Of a DNA stretch of 64,000 nucleotides, positions 17,980 to 27,438 are shown in pieces; the stretch's first letter is position 1; each line of letters begins with the position of its first letter. The position numbers were made by a program, and so were the translations under genes. Source of the stretch: Aquimarina sp. RZ0 (lineage in GTDB: Bacteria > Bacteroidota > Bacteroidia > Flavobacteriales > Flavobacteriaceae); assembly GCF_008370685.1 (NCBI RefSeq), contig NZ_VTZU01000001.1, positions 186,001-250,000 on the forward strand, in the 5' to 3' direction. The notes beneath the pieces are model-generated. The model was not told the DNA's origin, ran no database searches, and saw only the letters and a program-made list of their open reading frames with translations.

Positions 17980-18017
17980 AGGGTAACATATATGTAAATG
18001 AGTGTGGGTGTATTTGC

Positions 18018-19328
18018 TTATTCGGTTGGTTTAGGACTCCATTTTAAGAAGTTAGGCTTTACAACCAGCATTGCCCACCCCCAATTTTGCAGACCACTTG
18101 GGTTTGTAACTCCTTTAAGAACTTCCATGCTGTCTGAAGCAAACATTTGAGAATATCCTATTTTTAAGGTAGCATATGGTAGTATTTTTTGGGTAAATAC
18201 TAAGTCAAGTTCTGTACCAAGATATTTATCATCTGTGGTTGCTATATCTTCTGCAGCAGAGAAATAGTGAATTTTAGCTAATAAACTGGATTTAGCTCCG
18301 GTTTTTACAACTGCTTTGGCATAGATGTCCTGTAGACCAACACTATTCGCATGATTGCCTACAAAAAAGTAATCCATATATCCATTAAATTTATGGTTTG
18401 TTCCAAAAATTGGGAAGAAAGATTTTATTTCTCCATCACTACCTCCATTATCATCACCACTTAAAATTTCCCCTCCAAGACCAAATAGTGTCTTGCCAGG
18501 TTTATAAGTAACTTCTAGTGAAGCATTATAGGCTGATAAATCGACAGTTTCTGTAAATTTACCAGTTTGACCGTATAGGTTAACGGCAAATTTTAGACCT
18601 TTTGCAGGTTTAGCTACCAAATGCGTTCCAAAAGTTTGTCGGTTTACAGTACCATCAATGGGTGTTTGTCCAGCGTCACCCCCTAAGTTTTGGTATGAAT
18701 TATTTACAAAAAGTAAACTACCTGAAAATTTCTCCCAGTCTTTATGCAACCAGGCATATGCCATTCCTTTATAGTCAAATACGGCTCTTGCATTGCCTCC
18801 GTTGTTAGGGTCAAAAAGAGTATTCACTCTGCTTACACCATTTTGATTAAAAGAGAGACCTACATCAAGTTTTAAACCGCTGTCATTATTATATTGTATA
18901 AGAGCGGCATCATGAAATCTTCCCTGCATCGCCCAATCTAATCCGCCCAGAATTCTCTGATCATCATAAGAAAGAGCTTGTCGTCCTATCTTTGTAGACC
19001 ATCCACTGGCAAATTTAAAATTAATCCAGGTCTGTGCTAATGAGAAGCTATTATTGACGTCAGCAGCTGCTATTTGCGGAGTATCTCCCCAAACACTTAC
19101 GTCCTGTACGCTAAAATATGCTGAAAATTTTTCAGCTTTGTATCCAAATTTTAATCTAGAACGTTGCTGAACAAATAAAGAACCGTCTGCTCCCGAAGGA
19201 ATCAAGTTTCCGAAACCGTGAGAATATTCTAAACGTGGTCTGATATCAGCATCAATACTTAATTCCTGAGCTTTTCCCTTAAAAAATAATACAGATAGTA
19301 GTATTAATAGTTGTAACTTATTTTTCAT
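18018..19328 (-). CDS. alginate-export-family outer-membrane porin, nitrate-linked
   Basis: This 436-residue protein has a signal peptide (1-20, ending GKAQ) and a series of amphipathic beta strands. The start (IDADIRPRLEYSHGF, LFVQQRSRLKFGY) and the strand SGWSTKIGRQALSYDDQRILG are typical of the alginate_exp outer-membrane barrel family (PF13372). In flavobacteria such porins often accompany nitrate genes and probably let nitrate or nitrite cross the outer membrane; the substrate is inferred from context. The gene has its own copy of the nitrate operator (19425-19446) about 97 bp upstream and a strong terminator downstream, so it is a single-gene unit. Confidence 0.8.
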   Translation of the reverse strand: MKNKLQLLILLSVLFFKGKAQELSIDADIRPRLEYSHGFGNLIPSGADGSLFVQQRSRLKFGYKAEKFSAYFSVQDVSVWGDTPQIAAADVNNSFSLAQTWINFKFASGWSTKIGRQALSYDDQRILGGLDWAMQGRFHDAALIQYNNDSGLKLDVGLSFNQNGVSRVNTLFDPNNGGNARAVFDYKGMAYAWLHKDWEKFSGSLLFVNNSYQNLGGDAGQTPIDGTVNRQTFGTHLVAKPAKGLKFAVNLYGQTGKFTETVDLSAYNASLEVTYKPGKTLFGLGGEILSGDDNGGSDGEIKSFFPIFGTNHKFNGYMDYFFVGNHANSVGLQDIYAKAVVKTGAKSSLLAKIHYFSAAEDIATTDDKYLGTELDLVFTQKILPYATLKIGYSQMFASDSMEVLKGVTNPSGLQNWGWAMLVVKPNFLKWSPKPTE

Positions 19329-19424
19329 CTCTTAAATTTTGTTTTTCATATAAGTGTTGTACTTATTTTTGTTCTGAAATTCTTTTTCAATTAATCCTAT
19401 TAGCCTTTGGAATAATTTATGACA

Positions 19425-19446
19425 CAAAACTAAGTATTAATACGTA
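19425..19446 (-). promoter_or_regulatory. nitrate-regulon operator and -7 element, porin promoter
   Basis: On the minus strand, TACGTATTAATACTTA (19431-19446) runs into TAGTTTTG (19425-19432), with TA shared, the same phasing as at nirB. A related weaker sequence (AAGTAAATTTACGTA on the minus strand, about 19472-19486) lies closer to the divergent response regulator gene. Confidence 0.75.
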
Positions 19447-19596
19447 TTATTTGTGTTTTTTTTAAGCAAAAATACGTAAATTTACTTGGAGAATTATTAA
19501 ATTTATATGTGTATTTTTGAAGTATTCATATCTTTGACCGTTGAAAGGTCTGATTTGTATGTGTTTCTATAAAATAATACGTAGTAAGATAAATAT

Positions 19597-20283
19597 ATGA
19601 TAAGTATAGTATTAGTAGATGATCACTTTTTAGTGAGAGATGGTATTAGATCTCTTTTGGAAGATGAAGAGCAATATAAGGTTATTGGGGAAGCATCAGA
19701 TGGAAAAGAGGCAATTAAAGTAATAGAATCATTACAACCAGATATTATAATTTGTGATATCAGAATGCCCGAAATGTCTGGTATAGAAACTGTTCAGAAA
19801 TTAACAGCTTTGTCTGTTTCTTCTAAAAAGATTATGCTTTCTATGCATGATTCTGACGAATACATATTGCAATCTATCAATGCTGGTGCTGATGGCTATT
19901 TGCTAAAAGATGCGGGCAAAGAAGAGTTTCTGAAAGCTTTGGCTACTGTAAGTAAAGGAGGAAAGTATTTTAGTGGTGATGTGTCGTCGATACTAGTGAA
20001 AAAATTGTTGAAGGAAGGTGGCTCTAGTATAGTCCAAGATGAGGTTGTGAAAGCTAAAAGTAATGGAATTACTCCAAAATCTAACCCTTTTGATCTTACA
20101 AAAAGAGAGATTCAAATACTAAAGTTGGCGGTTTCTGGAATGACAAATAAAGATATAGCAACAGAATTAGATATTAGCAAACGTACAACAGAGGTGCATC
20201 GTTTTAATCTAATGAAAAAGATGAAAGTTAAGAATGTTTTGGAGCTTAGTAATAAGGCTAGAGAATCAGGATTGATTCCCTAG
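19597..20283 (+). CDS. NarL/LuxR-family response regulator
   Basis: This 228-residue response regulator has an N-terminal receiver domain with the phosphoacceptor Asp54 (IIICDIRMPEMSG) and a C-terminal LuxR-type HTH (residues ~160-225: LTKREIQILKLAVSGMTNKDIA, KRTTEVHRFNLMKKM). It lies among the nitrate genes, divergent from the porin and convergent with the PilJ-only gene. It is the best candidate in the window for a nitrate-responsive transcription factor. No histidine kinase is next to it; the NarX-like sensor at the left edge could be the partner. Whether it binds the palindromic operator is not shown by the sequence. Confidence 0.88.
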   Translation: MISIVLVDDHFLVRDGIRSLLEDEEQYKVIGEASDGKEAIKVIESLQPDIIICDIRMPEMSGIETVQKLTALSVSSKKIMLSMHDSDEYILQSINAGADGYLLKDAGKEEFLKALATVSKGGKYFSGDVSSILVKKLLKEGGSSIVQDEVVKAKSNGITPKSNPFDLTKREIQILKLAVSGMTNKDIATELDISKRTTEVHRFNLMKKMKVKNVLELSNKARESGLIP

Positions 20284-20310
20284 CGGCCTTTTTTAGTGCT
20301 GATAAGTGTT

Positions 20311-21141
20311 TCAGTTATTTGATATGCCTTCGTATAAACCTGTTATTTTATTAAAGGATTTGGTAAGTTGATTTGTGGTATTAAATACTTCTTGTAACTG
20401 AAAACCATTATTCAATAATTTGTTTTGATTTGTTTGAAACCTTTCCCACAAAGACATTACTGTGCCAAGCTCTTCTTCAATATCAGTAGAGTTGTGATTG
20501 CTTATTAATAGACTACCTATTGCGGTATCAAATTCTTTGTAGACCGTATTCAAAGTTTTTTTAAAAACTTCATTTTCTTGTGTAAACATAGCAGAAGCTG
20601 TATAATAAAGACATAACCGTTGAGAAAGCATTCGTTGCCTGCCAGAAACATTAATTATGTTGACCAGGTCTTTGTTTTTGTTTTTGAAGAATTGATTGTT
20701 GTAATTAAAGTTGTTTTCAATATTAGAAACCACTTCATTACAGGCTTTTAGTAAAGGAGTATTTAGTTTTATAATTTGTGAGGCGTTAGGAAAATCCGGA
20801 GTAGTATTAATTAAGGTTTTGAATTCAGTCCATAATTTCTCTACTTTTTTTAGAGATAGTTTTACTGTGGTGCTCGATGCGTTTGTTGATAAAATTTGTA
20901 ATTGCTTTTCAAAAATGAACTTACTCGAATTTAATTCTTTTTTAATTTCAGGGTCATTAATCCCTTTAGTAATCAATAGATAAGCCTTAGACATTTTTTG
21001 AGATAGCATCCGTTGCTTTCCGGATATGTTTATCGCTTTTCCGTAGGTTATGGAGCCAAATTGTTGTGTTTGGCAGTGTGTCTTTTTAGGACTAAATGCA
21101 ATAAATAAAATAATTGAAACAAAGGAAATTTTCTTTTTCAT
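20311..21141 (-). CDS. secreted PilJ/NarX-type sensor-domain protein without output domain
   Basis: This 276-residue protein has a signal peptide or N-terminal membrane segment (residues 7-23) followed by two PilJ-type helical modules, each with the signature ISGKQRMLSQKMSK (near residue 38) or VSGRQRMLSQRL (near residue 168). In NarX and NarQ this motif lies in the periplasmic nitrate/nitrite-binding helix. There is no kinase, methyl-accepting or second membrane domain, so it is probably a free or tethered periplasmic ligand-binding protein. An operator-like palindrome TAAGTAAAAATACTTA lies 115 bp upstream (21256-21271). Confidence 0.75.
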   Translation of the reverse strand: MKKKISFVSIILFIAFSPKKTHCQTQQFGSITYGKAINISGKQRMLSQKMSKAYLLITKGINDPEIKKELNSSKFIFEKQLQILSTNASSTTVKLSLKKVEKLWTEFKTLINTTPDFPNASQIIKLNTPLLKACNEVVSNIENNFNYNNQFFKNKNKDLVNIINVSGRQRMLSQRLCLYYTASAMFTQENEVFKKTLNTVYKEFDTAIGSLLISNHNSTDIEEELGTVMSLWERFQTNQNKLLNNGFQLQEVFNTTNQLTKSFNKITGLYEGISNN

Positions 21142-21255
21142 AGCTGCGTAATTTCAAATTTGTTAAAAAAATATTCAGGGGATCCTTCTTTTATTAATAC
21201 CAATGATAGATTGATGCTAAAGTTAGATGTGGGTTTACGATAAAAAAGGGTGTTG

Positions 21256-21271
21256 TAAGTAAAAATACTTA
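21256..21271 (-). promoter_or_regulatory. operator palindrome upstream of the PilJ-only gene
   Basis: TAAGTAAAAATACTTA has perfect 6-bp half-sites around N4, the same form as the nitrate operators. Unlike the others it does not run into a TAnnTTTG element on either strand. Its target gene is probably the one at 20311-21141. Confidence 0.5.
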
Positions 21272-21538
21272 TTTATTTTAGATATCCAAATGATCATAGA
21301 TAGTAAACTTCTTTATGAAAAGTATTTTTTGACGTTTTATCTAGCTGGCAACAACAGTGATCGAATTATGGTTATTTTTTATTTTTATTGTTAAATAATT
21401 GATAATTAGATATTTGTTAATTTTTTGTTACGAAATTTTCAAATTTACAAGGCTTATTTTCTTAAATATTCAATTTATATTAAGAGATATTTGTTAGAAT
21501 GTAATTCAACTTAAAAATAAGTATTTAATTTTAAAAAC

Positions 21539-21560
21539 TAAGTATTATTACTTATTTTTG
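21539..21560 (+). promoter_or_regulatory. nitrate-regulon operator and -7 element, nrtABCD promoter
   Basis: TAAGTATTATTACTTA (21539-21554) overlaps TATTTTTG (21553-21560) by the shared TA, 38 bp upstream of nrtA. No TTTG -33 element is visible before it. Confidence 0.8.
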
Positions 21561-21598
21561 CTTTGTTCTATTAGCGGAATTGTATAAAAAATTAAATT

Positions 21599-23002
21599 AT
21601 GAAAACAATGAATTTTAAAATATGGTTAGTCTTTCTTGCTGTTATTACAATATCATGTGGAGGAGAAAAGAAAAAAGAATTAGCGTCTAGTAATAAGGAA
21701 TCAAAGGATGAGAGTTCAAAGTTGCTTATCGAAAAACCACAATTGACTTTTGGTTTTATAAAATTAACAGATATGGCTCCGTTAGCGATCGCAAAAGAAA
21801 AAGGTTTTTTTGAAGATGAAGGGCTTTTTGTTTCTGTAGAAGCGCAATCAAACTGGAAAAATGTATTAGACCGAGTGATTGATGGTCAGCTAGATGGTTC
21901 TCATATGTTGGCAGGGCAGCCTATCGCAGCAGGAGCAGGTTTTGGAAGGCAGGCAGAATTGGTGACTCCATTCTCGATGGATTTGAATGGTAATGGGATT
22001 ACTGTTTCTAATGATGTGTGGTCAAAAATGAAACCCAATGTAGCTAAGGGAGCAGATGGAAAACCAATACATCCGATATCTGCAAAAGCACTTAAGCCAG
22101 TCATAGAATCTTATAAAAATGAAGGTAAGGCTTTTAAGATGGGTATGGTTTTTCCGGTTTCTACTCATAATTATGAAATAAGATACTGGTTAGCAGCAGC
22201 AGGAATCAATCCGGGGATGTATTCTAAAGATAATATTCAAGGTCAGATTGATGCAGAAGTGTTATTGTCTGTAACACCACCACCTCAAATGCCGGCAACC
22301 CTGGAAGCAGGAACTATATATGGGTATTGTGTAGGAGAGCCTTGGAATCAGCAAGCCGTGTTCAAAGGTATTGGTGTTCCTGTAACTACGAATTATGATA
22401 TCTGGAAAAACAATCCGGAAAAAGTATTTGTAATGACTAAGAAATTTGTAGAACAATATCCTAATACTGCAACTGCTGTAACTAAAGCATTGATACGAGC
22501 AGGAAAATGGCTGGATACTCCGGGAAATCGTCCTGAGGCTGTAAAGATATTGTCTATGCCAGAGTATGTGGGTGCCGATGAGGTAGTAATAGCAAATTCA
22601 ATGACCGGAACATTCGAATTTGAAAAAGGAGATAAAAGAGAAATGCCAGATTTTAATGTGTTTTATAGATATGATGCAACATATCCGTTTTACTCTGATG
22701 GGATTTGGTTTTTGACGCAGATGAGACGTTGGGGACAAATTCCAGATAGTAAACCTGCGGCTTGGTATGATAAAACAATTAAGGATATATATAGACCAGA
22801 TATCTGGACCAAAGCAGCAAATATGCTTGTAGAAGAAGGACATTTAGAAGCATCAGAATTACCAAAAACCGACGGTTATAAGCCGGCAACTACAGATTTT
22901 ATAGATGGTAATAAATATGATGCCAAGGATCCGGTGGGATATATTAATAGTTTTAGTATTGGAAATAAGGAAAATGCAGAAGGAGTTTCTAGCATTGAGT
23001 AA
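21599..23002 (+). CDS. nrtA: nitrate ABC transporter substrate-binding lipoprotein (CmpA/NrtA family)
   Basis: This 467-residue lipoprotein has a lipobox in its signal peptide (ITISCGG, Cys20). The body matches the CmpA/NrtA family: [43 protein letters not shown], and [14 protein letters not shown] near residue 240. It captures nitrate (possibly nitrite or cyanate) in the periplasm and passes it to the permease encoded next. It is the first gene of the operon nrtA - permease - two ATPases, and is directly preceded by the palindromic operator. Nitrate as substrate follows from the gene context. Confidence 0.88.
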   Translation: MKTMNFKIWLVFLAVITISCGGEKKKELASSNKESKDESSKLLIEKPQLTFGFIKLTDMAPLAIAKEKGFFEDEGLFVSVEAQSNWKNVLDRVIDGQLDGSHMLAGQPIAAGAGFGRQAELVTPFSMDLNGNGITVSNDVWSKMKPNVAKGADGKPIHPISAKALKPVIESYKNEGKAFKMGMVFPVSTHNYEIRYWLAAAGINPGMYSKDNIQGQIDAEVLLSVTPPPQMPATLEAGTIYGYCVGEPWNQQAVFKGIGVPVTTNYDIWKNNPEKVFVMTKKFVEQYPNTATAVTKALIRAGKWLDTPGNRPEAVKILSMPEYVGADEVVIANSMTGTFEFEKGDKREMPDFNVFYRYDATYPFYSDGIWFLTQMRRWGQIPDSKPAAWYDKTIKDIYRPDIWTKAANMLVEEGHLEASELPKTDGYKPATTDFIDGNKYDAKDPVGYINSFSIGNKENAEGVSSIE

Positions 23003-23121
23003 TAAAAGGTAAAGGTTTTTTTATTACGCTTTGGCTTAAAAAAATAACTTAATAGTATTCGATAGTTATATATAGCTACAATCATAGGTGTGTATGCAAT
23101 TGAAGAAGAATAAATGTAAAC

Positions 23122-24219
23122 ATGAAAGATAAATCTATACATATTCTCAATTTTGTAGGATTGGGTTTTTTTGAACCGGCTATTAGATTAGCTGCTGGTG
23201 AAGAAGTGAAAAAGAATTTAATTGCACTATTTAGAAAGGTGTTATTACCTGTTTTATCTGTGGGGTTATTTTTATTGTTGTGGCACTCTGGAGCCATGGT
23301 TTTATATACAATAGAAAAAGATGCAAGAATCGAAAAAGCGTTGACCGAAAGAGGTCAGGAAGCTGCTGATTTAGAAAGAGCTTGTATCGAATCTAATGGT
23401 AAAGACTGTAAGATATCTACACTGCCAACACCTTCTCAGGTTTGGTCTGCGTATCAGTCTTTGCTGGCAGATCACTCTATTATTAGTGGGAAAAAAGCAG
23501 CGTTTTTGGAGAAAGTATCTGCTACAAATGAAAAACGGATAGCAGATGGGTTAGATCCGATTACATATACAGGAAGACCTTCATTTGTGGATCAGATATG
23601 GACAAGTCTTAAAACAGTTTTTGCCGGATTTTTGTTAGCACTCTTTATTGCAGTTCCCATTGGTATCATGTTGGGACTAAGCGATACACTAAGATCCTCT
23701 GTTAATTGGTTGATACAGATATTTAAACCAGTTTCTCCTGTAGTTTGGTTATTATTAGTTACTATGATTGTAGTGACAGTTAGTAAAGGTTCTGATGGTG
23801 ATAGTGCATTTACAATATCATTTATTAGTGTTGGTCTTTGTTCAATGTGGGCAACATTGGTTAATACTACAATGGGCGTGTCTAGCGTGGATAAAGATTA
23901 CATTAATGTGGCCAAAGTTTTAAACCTTAGCATGAGTCAAAAAGTGTTTAAGATAATTTTGCCATCATCTTTTCCTTTGATATTTACTGGATTAAGAATT
24001 ACGCTTTCTGTGGCCTGGATGGTATTAATTGCAATAGAATTATTGGCGCAGAGCCCTGGACTAGGTTCTTTTGTATGGGAAGAATTTCAAAATGGTTCAA
24101 GTGAATCTAATTCTAAAATAATTGTCGCCATGTTTGTTATCGGTATTATTGGATTCTTATTAGATAGAATTATGCTAACAATACAGAAGTTTGTAACATT
24201 TACAGAGGAAACAGTATAA
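23122..24219 (+). CDS. nrtB: nitrate ABC transporter permease NrtB
   Basis: This 365-residue inner-membrane protein is a permease of the BPD_transp_1 (binding-protein-dependent) class. A TM helix near residues 38-58 is followed by a polar segment of about 80 residues with Cys-containing [13 protein letters not shown]. The conserved permease core then follows: five helices with the EAA-like loop ([33 protein letters not shown], ~268-300). The polar insert is longer than in cyanobacterial NrtB. It lies 119 bp after nrtA and 14 bp before the first ATPase gene. Confidence 0.87.
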   Translation: MKDKSIHILNFVGLGFFEPAIRLAAGEEVKKNLIALFRKVLLPVLSVGLFLLLWHSGAMVLYTIEKDARIEKALTERGQEAADLERACIESNGKDCKISTLPTPSQVWSAYQSLLADHSIISGKKAAFLEKVSATNEKRIADGLDPITYTGRPSFVDQIWTSLKTVFAGFLLALFIAVPIGIMLGLSDTLRSSVNWLIQIFKPVSPVVWLLLVTMIVVTVSKGSDGDSAFTISFISVGLCSMWATLVNTTMGVSSVDKDYINVAKVLNLSMSQKVFKIILPSSFPLIFTGLRITLSVAWMVLIAIELLAQSPGLGSFVWEEFQNGSSESNSKIIVAMFVIGIIGFLLDRIMLTIQKFVTFTEETV

Positions 24220-24233
24220 AAATATATAGGATT

Positions 24234-25097
24234 ATGGCGTATATCGAATTAAGAAATGTATCTAAATCTTTTGGAAGCGGAAAAGATAAAACTCAGGTTT
24301 TGTCTAATATAAATCTGAAAATTGAAGAAGGAGAATTTGTAGCTATCGTAGGATTCACCGGTAGCGGTAAAACTACTTTGGTCAATCTTATATCGGGTTT
24401 ATTGATGCCAGATGAAGGACAGGTGTTATTCAAAGGGGAGCCTGTTACGGGGCCTAGCCACGAACGCGGGGTGATTTTTCAGAATTATTCATTATTACCT
24501 TGGCTTAATGTTAGGAATAATGTAGGGATGGCAGTAAAAGAAGCTTTTAAGAAAATGTCAAAAAAGGAAAGAAATAAACGAGTTGAAGATTATGTAGAAA
24601 TGGTGAATCTTTCTCCGGCAATAGGAAAGCTGCCAAAAGAGCTTTCTGGAGGTATGCGTCAGCGGGTTTCTGTGACCAGAGCCTTGTCTATGAGTCCTGA
24701 TGTCATTTTGATGGATGAACCACTAAGTGCTTTGGATGCTTTGACCAGAGGTAATCTGCAACAGGAGATTTTAAAGATTTGGGAAAAGGATAAGAAAACG
24801 GCCTTACTTATTACCAATGATGTAGACGAAGGGATTTTAATGGCAGATCGTATTATTCCTTTAAAACCAGGACCTAAAGCTACGCTTGGACCAGAGTATG
24901 AAATAAGTTTAGAAAGACCTAGAGATAAGACTGCTTTAAATCATAATGATGAGTACAAGAAATTAAGGAATAGTATCATAGAATACCTTATACAGATAGG
25001 AGAGCAAAGAGCTTCTAAAAAGGAAACTGCATATATATTGCCAGAGATCAAACCTCGGATTAAACCAACTCCTTTTAAAAGATTTAGTTTTAGTTAA
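24234..25097 (+). CDS. nitrate ABC transporter ATP-binding subunit with Asn in the H-loop
   Basis: This 287-residue ABC ATPase has Walker [10 protein letters not shown] (residues 40-48), signature LSGGMRQR and Walker [14 protein letters not shown]. The switch histidine of the H-loop is replaced by Asn195 ([10 protein letters not shown]), whereas the neighbouring ATPase keeps His. The two subunits would form an asymmetric pair with the permease. It lacks the extra NrtA-like C-terminal domain of cyanobacterial NrtC. It starts 14 bp after the permease gene. Confidence 0.85.
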   Translation: MAYIELRNVSKSFGSGKDKTQVLSNINLKIEEGEFVAIVGFTGSGKTTLVNLISGLLMPDEGQVLFKGEPVTGPSHERGVIFQNYSLLPWLNVRNNVGMAVKEAFKKMSKKERNKRVEDYVEMVNLSPAIGKLPKELSGGMRQRVSVTRALSMSPDVILMDEPLSALDALTRGNLQQEILKIWEKDKKTALLITNDVDEGILMADRIIPLKPGPKATLGPEYEISLERPRDKTALNHNDEYKKLRNSIIEYLIQIGEQRASKKETAYILPEIKPRIKPTPFKRFSFS

Positions 25098-25101
25098 AAA
25101 T

Positions 25102-25932
25102 ATGCATATGGAAACAACAACAGAGAAACCAAAATTAAGAAGATCGGATAATGGGTTATTTGCGGATAAATACATGTTGGATATTTCTCAATTAACTAAA
25201 ATCTATCCAACGCCAAAAGGTGATTATGTAGTTTTAGATGATCTTGATCTAAAGGTAAAACATGAAGAGTTTATCTCTATTATTGGGCATTCTGGTTGTG
25301 GTAAGTCTACATTACTTACAATGATAGCAGGTCTTAATCCTATTTCCAGAGGAACTATTGTGGTAAATAATCAAACTATAAAAGGACCTGGACCAGATCG
25401 GGGAGTTATATTTCAATCTCCCAGTTTATTACCCTGGATGAGTGCTTATGATAATGTAATGCTAGGTGTGAAGCAAGTATTTGCACACGGAACTAAAAAA
25501 GACAGGGATGATATTGTAAAATATTATTTGTCTAAGGTTGGTCTGGAAGATGCTATGCATAAAAAGGCAAAAGAATTATCTCAAGGTATGCAGCAACGTG
25601 TCGGTATTGCGAGAGCTTTTGCATTAAAACCAAAGGTTTTGTTGTTAGATGAGCCCTTTGGTATGTTGGATTCTTTAACGCGAGGAGAATTACAGGATGT
25701 TCTTATAGAGGTCTGGAATCAAGAGAAGATTACAGCGATAATGATAACCCATGATGTAGATGAATCTATATTTCTTGCTGATAGAGTGATTATGATGACT
25801 AGTGGACCGCGAGCCAGGGTAGGAGACATTTTGGAAATTGATTTTGAACGCCCTCGATTGCGAAAAGATGTGTTAGATCATCCGGATTATTATAAATATA
25901 GAGAACATTTAATTAATTTTCTTGAGCATTAA
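25102..25932 (+). CDS. nrtD: nitrate ABC transporter ATP-binding subunit (NrtD-type)
   Basis: This 276-residue ABC ATPase has a complete motif set: Walker [10 protein letters not shown], signature LSQGMQQR, Walker [13 protein letters not shown] and H-loop MITHDVDES. It closely resembles the preceding ATPase and NrtD/CmpD proteins. It starts 4 bp after the previous stop codon, so the two are tightly coupled. It ends the operon; a strong terminator lies at 26061-26105. Confidence 0.87.
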   Translation: MHMETTTEKPKLRRSDNGLFADKYMLDISQLTKIYPTPKGDYVVLDDLDLKVKHEEFISIIGHSGCGKSTLLTMIAGLNPISRGTIVVNNQTIKGPGPDRGVIFQSPSLLPWMSAYDNVMLGVKQVFAHGTKKDRDDIVKYYLSKVGLEDAMHKKAKELSQGMQQRVGIARAFALKPKVLLLDEPFGMLDSLTRGELQDVLIEVWNQEKITAIMITHDVDESIFLADRVIMMTSGPRARVGDILEIDFERPRLRKDVLDHPDYYKYREHLINFLEH

Positions 25933-25952
25933 CAATCCAATATAAAATTAAA

Positions 25953-26042
25953 TTTACTCGATAATCGAGATTTAAATGCTCTGAGGCTTGCCTCGAAATC
26001 AAAACGTTTTTTCAATAAATGCCTCGGGCTTGTCCCAGGTAG
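25953..26042 (+). repeat. paired palindromes related to the IS200-like unit
   Basis: Three hairpins in a row: CTCGAT-A-ATCGAG (25957-25969), GAGGC-TT-GCCTC (25983-25994) and CCTCGGGC-TT-GTCCCAGG (26022-26039). The last two have the same order and orientation as the palindromes on either side of the transposase gene (61839-61852 and 62502-62522), with similar flanks (AAATTTACT, TTTAA, AATGCCTCG, TTTACT). They probably form a transposase-less relative. Confidence 0.55.
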
Positions 26043-26060
26043 TTTACTTTGTGAACAAAA

Positions 26061-26105
26061 AAAACGATGCTATTAAAAAATAGCATCGTTTTTTTTTTTT
26101 TTTTT
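26061..26105 (+). terminator. intrinsic terminator of the nrt operon
   Basis: A 14-bp perfect stem (AAAACGATGCTATT / AATAGCATCGTTTT) with a 4-nt loop is followed by a T tract that continues to 26105, 130 bp after the last nrt gene. Confidence 0.85.
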
Positions 26106-26432
26106 GTTAGATATATTTTAGTCTTAATAAGTGTCTGTTATGGTAAGTTTGGAGGTTATTATTATAGGTAAAAATATGCTAATGATTATACTCTTTATAG
26201 AATCTAAATTATTAAATATTCAATTTGATTAAAGATTTTTTTGCTATAGTATAAATTTTAATCGTGAAATGGATTTTTTTAGGGGTATAATGTCATTTTT
26301 ATATGTTTTATACATAAATTTGTATCGTTTTATAGGGGTAAAATGTTTGTTATGTTATTTTTTTTGATCAAATACCCTATAAAATTAGGGGTTTGGTTTT
26401 TTTTAAAAATTTTAATAAAACAAAGAAAAGTT

Positions 26433-26762
26433 ATGAATATAGAAGAATTAATAACTGTATCGATTACAGAATTTTTAGATATAGAGGTGCATAGAGATAC
26501 AGGGAATCTTGATTTTTCATCTAAAATTGAAATAGTAAAAAAACGTATTATTAATAAAGTAAAAAATAGTCCAGATTCTTATGGAATGGTAAAGGACACT
26601 AATGGATATGAATATGAAATGTTTTTTAGCAGTAATCCTAATGATATGATTAAAATTGATGGTTGGATTCCTATAGATACTAGTAGAATAGAGCAGGCTG
26701 ATAAGATTGATGAATATATAGAAATAGGATTATTAAGAAAGATAGGAAGTTCATTAAGCTAA
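26433..26762 (+). CDS. small conserved protein, paralogue 1 (unknown function)
   Basis: This 109-residue soluble protein uses the ATG at 26433, which aligns with the start of the paralogue at 26851. The longer in-frame extension to 26343 is not conserved and was not used. It shares with the second copy ELIT..ITEFLD, the block EYEMFF-x-SNPNDMIKIDGWIPIDT and the end EYIEIGLLRKI. The family is not recognised. It lies in the nitrate region but has its own upstream sequence and no operator copy. Confidence 0.65.
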   Translation: MNIEELITVSITEFLDIEVHRDTGNLDFSSKIEIVKKRIINKVKNSPDSYGMVKDTNGYEYEMFFSSNPNDMIKIDGWIPIDTSRIEQADKIDEYIEIGLLRKIGSSLS

Positions 26763-26850
26763 CAAACATTAGTTATTGATTTTTTTCAATATAAATCTAA
26801 TCTAATTAGATTTATTTAAATAAGAGTATAAGGTATAACCCAAAACAAAT

Positions 26851-27186
26851 ATGATAATGAAAGTAGATGAATTAATTACCGAAGCTATTACAGAATTTTT
26901 AGATGTAGAAATAAACCGAGATAGTAGTGAGCTTAATTTTGCTTCCAAAATAGGAATTGTACAAAAAAGAATGGCTCAGAAAGTTAAGAACAACCCTAAA
27001 TCATACGGAATGATAGATGCTTCTCAAAAGTATGAGTATGAAATGTTTTTTACGAGTAACCCAAATGATATGATTAAGATTGATGGTTGGATTCCTATAG
27101 ATACAGGAAAGATTGAAAAAGCAGAAAAAATCAATGAATATATAGAAATAGGGTTGCTGAGAAAAATAAAACAAGCAGCAGCTTAG
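26851..27186 (+). CDS. small conserved protein, paralogue 2 (unknown function)
   Basis: This 111-residue paralogue lies 88 bp downstream of the first copy. Over ~105 residues most positions are identical or conservative, with SNPNDMIKIDGWIPIDT unchanged. An alternative start two codons later (26857) is equally plausible. There is no signal peptide or TM helix. Strong conservation after tandem duplication implies selection on both copies. A role in nitrate metabolism is suggested only by position. Confidence 0.65.
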   Translation: MIMKVDELITEAITEFLDVEINRDSSELNFASKIGIVQKRMAQKVKNNPKSYGMIDASQKYEYEMFFTSNPNDMIKIDGWIPIDTGKIEKAEKINEYIEIGLLRKIKQAAA

Positions 27187-27393
27187 TTAGGAAATAATGT
27201 GTGTTGTTTTTGTTATGATTTAATTCTTAAGCATATATTTCTTCTGGGATAACTAGATTCACATTTGAATCGTTGGTTTCATACTTCTGAGATGTGTTTT
27301 TGTTTAATAACTGATATAGAGATGAATAGGATAGCTCTCTTATTATGATGACACGCAAGCTTTAAAAGAAATATTATTTCGATATATATATGT

Positions 27394-27438
27394 AGGTATG
27401 TGTTCATTTAAAGGAATCTCTTTAAATGAATACGTACC
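27394..27438 (+). other. long RNA hairpin, possible terminator or small RNA
   Basis: Perfect 11-bp arms TTCATTTAAAG / CTTTAAATGAA around GAATCT extend outwards through G-U-compatible pairs to a 19-bp RNA stem (GGTATGTG against TACGTACC). A short pyrimidine tract (CTTTTCTT) follows. It lies 208 bp after the second small paralogue. Confidence 0.45.

Larger units (their letters stand above)
21142..21598. other. divergent nitrate control region
   Basis: This 457-bp AT-rich region lies between the PilJ-only gene (minus) and nrtA (plus). It holds the operator at 21256-21271, a half-site-like AATAAGTATTTAATTTT around 21516-21532, and the full nrtA operator plus -7 element at 21539-21560. Confidence 0.6.
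25933..26432. other. intergenic region with palindromic repeat pair and terminator
   Basis: This 500-bp region holds the paired GGCTTG-core palindromes (25953-26042) and the nrt terminator. The rest is AT-rich upstream sequence of the first small paralogue, in which ggggtataatg/ggggtaaaatg occurs twice (about 26282 and 26334). No gene was recognised; an in-frame extension of the downstream ORF (26343-26432) encodes only a hydrophobic Lys/Phe-rich segment. Confidence 0.5.

Noticed and set aside
25953..26042. CRISPR-like interpretation of the repeated palindromes.
   Set aside because: There are only two unequal repeats with one spacer, and no cas genes; they match the IS200-like ends.
26343..26432. 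N-terminal extension of the first small paralogue.
   Set aside because: The extension is hydrophobic low-complexity sequence absent from the second copy; the ATG at 26433 aligns with the start of the paralogue.
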